From Sphingomonas ginsenosidivorax (GTDB lineage: Bacteria > Pseudomonadota > Alphaproteobacteria > Sphingomonadales > Sphingomonadaceae): DNA of 64,000 nucleotides. The notes below the pieces were generated by a model. The model worked only from the letters and a program-made list of their open reading frames with translations. It made no database searches and had not been told where the DNA came from. Location: NCBI RefSeq assembly GCF_007995065.1, contig NZ_VOQR01000001.1:3227001-3291000 (forward strand). Reading direction: 5' to 3'. Made by a program: the position numbers and the translations under genes. Numbering within the stretch: position 1 is the first letter of the stretch; each line of letters starts with the position of its first letter. Below, piece after piece: positions 55,649 through 64,000 of the stretch.

Positions 55649-56356
55649 TCATTCCGAATCCAGCTCGGGATAATGGCGGAAGATGCCGTCGGTGTTGAAC
55701 GCGATACGACGGTCGCTGTTAAGGTACGCGCGGACGGCGGGGATCTCGGCGACCTGGTCGCGGATCCGGGTCAGGTTGGGATAGTCCGGCTCGAGCGTCT
55801 TCATCCGCCGCGGGAACATGTAGCGCAGGCCCTCGACGATCTGGAACAGCGAGGTGTCGCAATAGGTCCAGCGATGGTCGATCAGCCAGTCACCGGGATT
55901 GGCCTCGACCGCGTCCTCGAAATGGCCGAGGAATTTCGGCAGCCGTTCCTCGCGGAACTGCTTCGCGGCGCGGGCGGCCTCGGGCTTCTGGTCGTCGTAA
56001 TAGTCCATCATCGCGACCGGGTGGTGGACGTTGTGGACCTCCGCCACGAGGTCGGCGATCGTCAGCTGCAGCTGGTTGAGCCACAGCCGGTCGGCCATCC
56101 CCGAGGGCGCGAGGTCGTGGCGCTCGCCGAGATACATCAGGATGTTGGCGACCTGCGCGATCACGCGGCCCCCCGTGTCGAGATAGGGTGGCGCGAACGG
56201 CACGCGACCGCTCCGCGCCTCCATGTCGGCCATCAGCCCCTCTTCGCCGGAATCGCGGGCGCGGTCGACATAGGGTATCTCGGCGGCTTCGAGCGCGAGG
56301 CGGACGAACTCGCCACGCCCCTGGATCGAGGGCCAGTACCAGAGGTCATAGGCCAT
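55649..56356 (-). CDS. Glutathione S-transferase family protein
   Basis: The 235-residue protein starts MAYDLWYWPSIQGRGEFVRL, a thioredoxin-fold N-terminal domain, then VPFAPPYLDTGGRVIAQVANI with the cis-Pro-containing glutathione site. A helical GST_C domain follows (DWLIDHRWTYCDTSLFQIVEGL). The WPSIQGRGE form is that of mu/sigma/pi-type proteins found in proteobacteria. The substrate is unknown. It is five bases downstream of bolA. Confidence 0.87.
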   Translation of the reverse strand: MAYDLWYWPSIQGRGEFVRLALEAAEIPYVDRARDSGEEGLMADMEARSGRVPFAPPYLDTGGRVIAQVANILMYLGERHDLAPSGMADRLWLNQLQLTIADLVAEVHNVHHPVAMMDYYDDQKPEAARAAKQFREERLPKFLGHFEDAVEANPGDWLIDHRWTYCDTSLFQIVEGLRYMFPRRMKTLEPDYPNLTRIRDQVAEIPAVRAYLNSDRRIAFNTDGIFRHYPELDSE

Positions 56357-56360
56357 CGCG

Positions 56361-56645
56361 TCAGTCTCCGGGTGCACTGGCCTTGATGGCGAGCGCGTGT
56401 ATCCGTTCGCTCAACAGATCGGCGAGCGCTTGGTTCACGAGCCGCTGGCGCGCGACGCGGTTGAGCCCGGCAAAGGCGGCGCTCTCGACCTCGACGCGGA
56501 AATGTGATTCGCCGGTGCCGTCGTCGCCCATATGGCCGGCATGGGACGCGCTCTCGTTGAGCACGACGAGGCGGGTGGGCTGAAGCGCCGCGCTGAGGCG
56601 GGCGGTGATCTGGTCCTGGACGGAGCCGGTGGCGAGCATGGTCAT
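56361..56645 (-). CDS. BolA-family protein
   Basis: The 94-residue protein has the BolA core: LVVLNESASHAGHMGDDGTGESHFRVEVESAAFAGLNRVARQRLV, given here in two parts as the Ser/His-rich loop (NESASHAGHMG) and the helix (FAGLNRVARQRLV). BolA proteins partner monothiol glutaredoxins in iron-sulfur trafficking. It is divergent from the J-domain gene, a common neighbour in sphingomonads. Confidence 0.92.
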   Translation of the reverse strand: MTMLATGSVQDQITARLSAALQPTRLVVLNESASHAGHMGDDGTGESHFRVEVESAAFAGLNRVARQRLVNQALADLLSERIHALAIKASAPGD

Positions 56646-56683
56646 CCTTCCTATATACCCCGTTTGGCAAGCGCGGGGAGCCG

Positions 56684-57280
56684 GTGGCGAACGAACGTAA
56701 GGAAAGACCGAGCCCGAGGTTTCACGGGCGAGTCGAGAATACAGGCCGGCAGTGCATGTTCGGTGCCTGTGACGAGCCGGGCGAATTCCGCGCGCCGCCC
56801 TTGGAAGGCGCGAGCGACGGCGGGCCGCCCAAATTCCGCTGGTTCTGCCTCGAGCATGTCCGCGCGTTCAACGCGGGGTATAATTTCTTCGACGGGATGA
56901 CCGCCGACGAGATCCACCATGCGCAGCGGCCGATGGCGGGATGGGAGCGCGAGACGCGCGCGTTCGCGCATGCGGGTGGTGACACGCCGCCGAAATGGGC
57001 GGACTTTTCCGATCCGATCGACGCGATCGGCGCGCGGTTCGGCGAGCGGGTGGCAGCGGCGCGCAAGGACGGCCGCGCACTGAGCGACGGCGAGCGGCGC
57101 GCGCTCAAGGTGCTGGGACTGGGGACCGATGTCGACCGGACGGGCCTCAGGAAACGCTACAGCGAGCTGGTGCGGCGATTCCACCCCGACCGCAACGGCG
57201 GCGACCGCGCGCACGAGGGGGAGCTGCAGAAGGTGATCGCGGCGTATCAGCAACTGAAGGGGGCGAAGGCGTTCGCGTGA
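56684..57280 (+). CDS. J-domain (DnaJ-like) protein
   Basis: The 198-residue protein has an N-terminal region with Cys in QCMFGACDEPG and WFCLEHVRAFNAGYNFF. A C-terminal J domain contains DRTGLRKRYSELVRRFHPDRNGG, where the HPD tripeptide needed to stimulate DnaK is intact. The start is GTG at 56684. This is the alphaproteobacterial form with the J domain at the end. Its partner, usually found beside bolA and cobS, is not seen here. Confidence 0.9.
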   Translation: MANERKERPSPRFHGRVENTGRQCMFGACDEPGEFRAPPLEGASDGGPPKFRWFCLEHVRAFNAGYNFFDGMTADEIHHAQRPMAGWERETRAFAHAGGDTPPKWADFSDPIDAIGARFGERVAAARKDGRALSDGERRALKVLGLGTDVDRTGLRKRYSELVRRFHPDRNGGDRAHEGELQKVIAAYQQLKGAKAFA

Positions 57281-57284
57281 CCTA

Positions 57285-57399
57285 ATCCTCCCCCGCCAGG
57301 GGGAGGTGGCGACGGAGGGGGCGGACACGGAACGGAGGTGACCGCCGCCCGCCCCCTCCGTCAGGCTGCGCCTGCCACCTCCCCCTGGCGGGGGAGGAT
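57285..57399. repeat. Family A inverted-repeat element, copy 5
   Basis: It has the same terminal arms as the copy at 4475, with a shorter centre (about 115 bp overall). It separates the convergent J-domain and MarC genes. Confidence 0.9.
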
Positions 57400-57404
57400 A
57401 GAGA

Positions 57405-58025
57405 CTAGCGCAGGACCTGCGACACGCCGTCGATCACGAACTGCACGGCGAGAGCGGCGAGCAGCACGCCCAGCAGCCGGGTGATCACCGCCTCGATCTT
57501 CGCGCCGAGGATGCGCATGATCGGGCCGGCGGCGAGCAGCGCGACGAGCGTCAGCAGCAGGATCGTGCCCATCGCGGCGAGCACCACCAGGGTGCGCTCG
57601 ATCCCGTCGTTGCGGCTCATCAGCAGCATCACCGACGCGATCGAGCCCGGCCCCGCGATCATCGGCATCGCCATCGGGAAGATCGAGACGTCGTCCGCCT
57701 CGGGATCCTCGGCGACCTTGGCGGCGCGGTCCTCGCGGCGCTGGGTGCGCTTCTCGAACACCATTTCGAGCGCGATCAGGAACAGCATGATGCCGCCGGC
57801 GATGCGGAAGCTGGCCAGGCTGATGCCGAGCCCGCGCAGCAGATCCTCGCCGAACAGCGCGAAGACGAGCAGGATCGCGGTCGAGACGCCGACCGCGCGG
57901 AACGCCATCGCGCGCCGCTGCGCGGGCGGCGCCGCGGCGGACAGGCCCGCATAGATCGGCGCGCAACCCGGCGGATCGATCACCACGAAGAAGGTGATCA
58001 GCGACGAGACGAAGAGTTCTAGCAC
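57405..58025 (-). CDS. MarC-family integral membrane protein
   Basis: The 206-residue, six-helix protein has [20 protein letters not shown] at the N terminus and [21 protein letters not shown], both MarC signatures. MarC was once linked to multiple antibiotic resistance, but that role was not confirmed. It begins inside the end of folD with a seven-base overlap, so it is translated from the same transcript. Confidence 0.9.
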   Translation of the reverse strand: MLELFVSSLITFFVVIDPPGCAPIYAGLSAAAPPAQRRAMAFRAVGVSTAILLVFALFGEDLLRGLGISLASFRIAGGIMLFLIALEMVFEKRTQRREDRAAKVAEDPEADDVSIFPMAMPMIAGPGSIASVMLLMSRNDGIERTLVVLAAMGTILLLTLVALLAAGPIMRILGAKIEAVITRLLGVLLAALAVQFVIDGVSQVLR

Positions 58026-58933
58026 GCGCCCGAATCCCCGGCTGCATCCCCGGCCGAGTCCACCGCGTCGATATCGATCGCGACGGCTTCGCGGCGGGCG
58101 GCGGAGACCAGCGTATTGCGCAGCAGCACCGCGATCGTCATCGGGCCGACGCCGCCGGGCACCGGGGTGATCGCGCCGGCGACCTGCGACGCGCTGGCGA
58201 AGTCGACGTCGCCGACCAGTCCGGCCTCGGTGCGGTTGATTCCGACGTCGATCACGGTCGCGCCGGGCTTGATCCAGTCACCGGTGACCATCTGGGGGAT
58301 GCCGACCGCGGCGACGACGATATCGGCGGCGCGGACATGCGCCTTCGCGTCGTGGGTGCGGCTATGGACAATCGTGACGGTGCAGCTTTCCGCGAGCAGC
58401 AATTGCGCCATCGGCTTGCCGACGATGTTCGAGCGGCCGATCACGACCGCCTCGAGCCCCGAGAGTTTCGGGTGAATGCTTTTCAGCAGCATCAGGCAGC
58501 CGAGCGGCGTGCAGGGCACGAACCCCGGCAGCCCGGTCGCGAGCCGGCCGGCGTTGATGGGATGGAAGCCGTCGACGTCCTTGTCGGGGTCGATCGCCGA
58601 TATCACCGTCTGCGCGTCGATGTGCTTTGGCAGCGGCAGCTGGACGAGGATGCCGTCGACGCCCGGATCGGCGTTGAGATCGGCGACCAGCGCCAGCAGG
58701 GTCTCGGCGGGCACGTCGGCGGGCAGGCGATGCTCGATGCTCTGCATCCCGGCGTCGCGCGTGGCCTTGCCCTTCGAGCGGACATAGACGGCGGAGGCCG
58801 GATCCTCGCCGACCAGCACGACCGCGAGGCCCGGCGCGCGGCCTGCCTCGGCGTGGAACTCGGCAACGCCGGTGGCGATGCGGGCGCGTAAGCGGGCGGC
58901 GAACGCCTTGCCGTCGATGATGGTCGCACTCAT
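58019..58933 (-). CDS. folD: FolD, methylenetetrahydrofolate dehydrogenase/cyclohydrolase
   Basis: FolD links the one-carbon folate pools. The 304-residue protein has the catalytic Lys region [41 protein letters not shown] and the Rossmann [18 protein letters not shown]. The C-terminal [17 protein letters not shown] is intact. A short extra tail ([20 protein letters not shown]) lies past the normal end. The ATG overlaps the DUF167 stop (ATGA). Confidence 0.96.
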   Translation of the reverse strand: MSATIIDGKAFAARLRARIATGVAEFHAEAGRAPGLAVVLVGEDPASAVYVRSKGKATRDAGMQSIEHRLPADVPAETLLALVADLNADPGVDGILVQLPLPKHIDAQTVISAIDPDKDVDGFHPINAGRLATGLPGFVPCTPLGCLMLLKSIHPKLSGLEAVVIGRSNIVGKPMAQLLLAESCTVTIVHSRTHDAKAHVRAADIVVAAVGIPQMVTGDWIKPGATVIDVGINRTEAGLVGDVDFASASQVAGAITPVPGGVGPMTIAVLLRNTLVSAARREAVAIDIDAVDSAGDAAGDSGAC

Positions 58934-59229
58934 GCGCCCGTCCCATAGAGACCGGCGGCGATTTCCGCCAGCGCGTGCGGGTCGCCGGCGACGTGCAGCC
59001 GTTTCACGCGCGACGTCTGGCCCGCGACGAGCGTCACCGCGCGCTTCGCCACGCCGAACTGCCTGGCGACCAGCGCGAGCAACGCCGCATTCGCCGCGCC
59101 GTCGACCGGCGCCGCGGCGAGCCGCGCGGCGAGATGGTCGGGCGTCCCCGCGCTCAGCAAATCGCGCCCGCCGCGCGGCGTGACGCGGACCGCGACGACC
59201 AGCCCGTCGCCGACGATGCGCCAGGGATC
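58930..59229 (-). CDS. DUF167 (YggU) family protein; start codon unresolved
   Basis: The frame encodes [20 protein letters not shown], then [35 protein letters not shown], quoted here as two blocks: the first strand ([15 protein letters not shown]) and the conserved [16 protein letters not shown]167 function is unknown. Homology extends upstream of the TTG at 59160 to at least 59226, yet no ATG, GTG or TTG exists in frame there. Initiation may use a rare codon (CTG in GDGLVV) or coupling to the YggT stop at 59228. It is coupled to folD by ATGA. Confidence 0.75.
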   Translation of the reverse strand, partial: DPWRIVGDGLVVAVRVTPRGGRDLLSAGTPDHLAARLAAAPVDGAANAALLALVARQFGVAKRAVTLVAGQTSRVKRLHVAGDPHALAEIAAGLYGTGA

Positions 59230-59530
59230 AGTTGACGGTGGTGAGATAGTTCGCGGCGATGCTGGGGATGACGATGTTGCTGAGGATGTAGACGATCAGC
59301 AGCACCACCATCGGCGACAGGTCGAGTGCGCCGAAATCGGGGAGGATGCGCCGGATCGGGCGATAGAGCGGCTCGGTCATCCGCTGCAGTGCGGTCCAGA
59401 CGGTGCGGACCATGTCGCTGTGCGTGTTGATGACGTTGAACGCGATCAGCCACGACAGGATCGCCTGGACCACGATGATCCACCACACGACGTTGAGCAG
59501 CAGCTGGAGGATCTGGAGGATGGCGAGCAA
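59228..59530 (-). CDS. YggT family membrane protein
   Basis: The 100-residue protein has two membrane helices (VVWWIIVVQAILSWLIAFNV and SPMVVLLIVYILSNIVI) separated by the family loop RMTEPLYRPIRRILPDFGALD. YggT proteins are linked to osmotic shock and cation handling or to division in different organisms. I chose TTG at 59530 because GGAGA precedes it and an ATG start would add non-homologous residues from repeat DNA. Confidence 0.88.
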   Translation of the reverse strand: MLAILQILQLLLNVVWWIIVVQAILSWLIAFNVINTHSDMVRTVWTALQRMTEPLYRPIRRILPDFGALDLSPMVVLLIVYILSNIVIPSIAANYLTTVN

Positions 59531-59604
59531 GGACGGTCTCCGCGAGGTGTTGGTTCGAGTATAGGACGCGCGGGGGGTTGGGAGAAGAGGGCATGCCGGC
59601 CGCT

Positions 59605-59726
59605 TCGTCATCCCGGGCATCGTCGTGATGCCGGGCGCTTCGTCATCCCGGGCTCGTCCCGGGATCCAGAGTCACAGGCGGCGCCCCCGGTTACCCGGGA
59701 TCCCCGGACGAGCCCGGGATGACGGG
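59605..59726. repeat. Family G palindrome cluster, copy 2
   Basis: CGTCATCCCGGGCTCGTCCC and its inverted mate (GGACGAGCCCGGGATGACGG) form a full pair at 59641-59726, preceded by a partial extra copy at 59605-59640. The outer ends are GTCA and TGAC. It is the first of three elements stacked in this gap. Confidence 0.85.
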
Positions 59727-59737
59727 GGACGAGCGTA

Positions 59738-59846
59738 CCCTCCCCTCCCTGGAAGGGAGGGGTCGGGGGTGGGTTGCTCTCGGGGGAACGCCGCACCCGC
59801 CTCGGACCGACCCACGCCCAGCCCCTCCCTTCCAGGGAGGGGAGGA
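59738..59846. repeat. Family F palindrome pair, copy 2
   Basis: CCTCCCCTCCCTGGAAGGGA with its tail GGGGTCGGGGGTGGG is mirrored by CCCACGCCCAGCCCCTCCCT and GGGAGGGGAGG. It is the second of three stacked elements between YggT and argB. Confidence 0.85.
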
Positions 59847-59861
59847 CGCCACCCCCCCCCG

Positions 59862-59944
59862 CCGTCATGCCAGCGCAGGCTGGCATCTCGTGCGGCGGCC
59901 CGGGGCGCTGCAACGGGAGACCCCAGCCTTCGCTGGGGTGACGG
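59862..59944. repeat. Family B palindrome pair, copy 2 (opposite orientation)
   Basis: It matches the copies at 52461 and 63688 but runs the other way: GTCATGCCAGCGCAGGCTGG comes first and CCCCAGCCTTCGCTGGGGTG last. The centre shares CAACGGGAGA with the 63688 copy (as complement). Third of three stacked elements. Confidence 0.88.
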
Positions 59945-59987
59945 TAAGGGGTGGGCGCCCCTTGGGATCGCTAGCGGTGGGCGGTGC

Positions 59988-60905
59988 TTACCGCCCGCGC
60001 GGCGTGCAGCTGACGAGCGTGCCGGCGCCCTGCCTGGTGAAGATCTCGAGCAGCATCGCGTGGGGCACGCGGCCGTCGATGATCACCGCGGCGTCGACGC
60101 CGGACTGGACCGCGGCGACGCAGGTTTCGAGTTTCGGGATCATGCCCCCGGTGATCGTGCCGTCGGCGCGCAGTTCGGCGACCTTCGCCGGGTCGAGGTC
60201 GGTGAGCAGTTCGCCCTGCTTGTCGAGCACGCCGACGATGTCGGTCAGCAGGAAGAAGCGCGCCGCCCCCATCGCCGACGCGATCGCGCCTGCCATCGTG
60301 TCGGCGTTGATGTTGTAGGTGTGGCCGTCGGCGCCGATGCCGATCGGCGCGACCACCGGGATGATCCCGGCCTGCAGCAGCGTGTCGAGGATCTTGCGGT
60401 CGACCGCGATCGGCTCGCCGACGAAGCCGAGGTCGACGTGACGCTCGATCCCCTGCAGCCGGTCGGGCTCGCGGGCACTGCCGACCTTCTGTGCGAGGAC
60501 GAGGCCGGCATCCTTGCCCGAGATGCCGACCGCGCGGCCGCCCGCCTGGCCGATCCAGCCGACGATTTCCTTGTTGATCGAGCCGGCGAGGACCATTTCG
60601 GCGATCTGCGCGGTCTCCGCATCGGTGACGCGCAGCCCGTCGACGAAGCGCGATTCGACGCCGAGCCGCTTGAGCATCGCGCCGATCTGCGGGCCGCCGC
60701 CGTGCACGACGACGACGTTGATCCCGACCGCCTTCAGCAGCACCATGTCCTCGGCGAAGTCGCGCTGCAGCTCGGGATCGCCCATCGCATGGCCGCCATA
60801 TTTCACGACGAAGGTCTTGCCGGCATAGCGTTGCAGATAGGGCAAAGCTTCGGTCAGCGTCTCCGCCTTGGCGAGCAGGGCGGGATCGGGCGTGTGGTCG
60901 GTCAT
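59988..60905 (-). CDS. argB: Acetylglutamate kinase
   Basis: ArgB phosphorylates N-acetylglutamate in arginine synthesis. The 305-residue protein has the kinase core [32 protein letters not shown], the GKDAGL segment, [22 protein letters not shown] and [18 protein letters not shown]. The C terminus is of the arginine-insensitive or weakly regulated length. It lies about 35 bases downstream of ppc on the same strand. Confidence 0.96.
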   Translation of the reverse strand: MTDHTPDPALLAKAETLTEALPYLQRYAGKTFVVKYGGHAMGDPELQRDFAEDMVLLKAVGINVVVVHGGGPQIGAMLKRLGVESRFVDGLRVTDAETAQIAEMVLAGSINKEIVGWIGQAGGRAVGISGKDAGLVLAQKVGSAREPDRLQGIERHVDLGFVGEPIAVDRKILDTLLQAGIIPVVAPIGIGADGHTYNINADTMAGAIASAMGAARFFLLTDIVGVLDKQGELLTDLDPAKVAELRADGTITGGMIPKLETCVAAVQSGVDAAVIIDGRVPHAMLLEIFTRQGAGTLVSCTPRGR

Positions 60906-60939
60906 TGCCGCGCTTTAGCGAGGCGCAACGCGCGCGTCA

Positions 60940-63612
<2,673 letters not shown>

Positions 63613-63687
63613 GGCGATATGCTGCGCTGCGGTGTCCGCGAGGTCAACCGGGGGGATGGCGATCTACCCTGCTCCCCTCCCTCCAAC

Positions 63688-63770
63688 CGTCACCCCAGCG
63701 CAGGCTGGGGTCTCCCGTTGCAGCGTCCCGTGCTCACCGCGAAAGATGCCAGCCTGCGCTGGCATGACGG
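63688..63770. repeat. Family B palindrome pair, copy 3
   Basis: CGTCACCCCAGCGCAGGCTG and ATGCCAGCCTGCGCTGGCAT, ending GACGG, lie upstream of ppc. The centre shares TCTCCCGTTGCAGCG with the inverted copy at 59862. Confidence 0.88.
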
Positions 63771-63790
63771 TGCGGGTAGCGGTGCATCAG

Positions 63791-63912
63791 ATCCTCCCCC
63801 GCCAGGGGGAGGTGGCGGGCGCAGCCCGACGGAGGGGGCGGCAAGGGTAATTAGCGTTCCGTGTCCGCCCCCTCCGTCACCTGCGGTGCCACCTCCCCTG
63901 GCGGGGGAGGAT
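63791..63912. repeat. Family A inverted-repeat element, copy 6
   Basis: Same arms as the copy at 4475; the right arm has lost one C and one G. It lies between ppc and the EF-hand gene. Confidence 0.9.
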
Positions 63913-63920
63913 TGCAGGCG

Positions 63921-64000
63921 TCAGCGCTTGCGCGAGGCCTGGCGTTCCTCGGTGGTGACGGTGCCGTCGTGGTTGAGATCCATCGCGTCGAAGCGCGCGA
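63921..64000 (-). CDS. EF-hand protein, C-terminal fragment at window edge
   Basis: Twenty-six codons before the stop are visible: ARFDAMDLNHDGTVTTEERQ, then ASRKR. The D-x-N-x-D-G-x-V-x-x-E pattern is a canonical EF-hand calcium loop. Small secreted EF-hand proteins are frequent in sphingomonads. The rest lies outside the window. Confidence 0.75.
   Translation of the reverse strand, partial: ARFDAMDLNHDGTVTTEERQASRKR

Overview
The window is high-GC DNA (roughly two thirds G+C by eye) from an alphaproteobacterium, most probably Sphingomonas or a close relative in the Sphingomonadaceae. The case rests on gene order (tol-pal; aa3 cytochrome oxidase genes running into thrC; infA-maf-RNase-yacG-tRNA-Phe), a Cys-free L36 protein, a large TonB-dependent receptor, and many small palindrome-pair repeats between genes. 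It reads as ordinary chromosome. I see no prophage, insertion sequence, CRISPR array or rRNA operon.

Layout. 1-2302: tolA (cut by the edge), tolR, tolQ and ybgC on the minus strand. 2460-6651: a lipoprotein, a nitronate-monooxygenase-like flavoprotein, aspartate kinase and ubiG. 6868-11278: a decayed membrane glycosyltransferase, then two GT4 glycosyltransferases around a DUF2141 protein and a polytopic membrane protein. 11223-15235: AI-2E transporter, lepB, acpS, pdxJ and pyrE. 15444-23670: cytochrome c oxidase subunits and assembly factors (ctaC, ctaD, ctaB, a 55-residue membrane protein, ctaG, ctaE, DUF983, SURF1), then thrC. 23681-28152: a methyltransferase, the bifunctional (p)ppGpp enzyme, a small secreted protein divergent from an HxlR regulator with a clear shared operator, and a small conserved protein.

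28291-36058: the least ordinary stretch. It holds an 825-residue fusion of a DegT-type aminotransferase with an FAD/NAD(P) oxidoreductase, translationally overlapped by a GT2 glycosyltransferase. Two L,D-transpeptidase-fold proteins of different families, a HAD hydrolase, ribosomal protein L36, a DUF4136 lipoprotein and an M14 carboxypeptidase follow. 36270-41927: gpmA, purE, purK, a bidirectional terminator and a TonB-dependent receptor with a perfect palindrome upstream. 42190-44242: tRNA-Phe, yacG, an RNase E/G-family protein, maf and infA. 44571-45810: an orphan secreted protein in visibly lower-GC DNA. 46113-52406: H+-pyrophosphatase, thiL, DUF4169, nusB, hisD and hisG. 52568-64000: an RcnB-like protein, a hydrolase, pirin, NUDIX, GST, BolA, a J-domain protein, MarC, folD, DUF167, YggT, argB, ppc and the tail of an EF-hand protein.

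Most genes are housekeeping and sit in short operons with ATGA or GTGA overlaps. The best candidates for something new are the aminotransferase-flavoprotein fusion with its glycosyltransferase, and the intergenic repeats. At least seven sequence families share one design: two palindromes in opposite orientation around a short centre. Nearly all sit between genes, and in one place three families are stacked.
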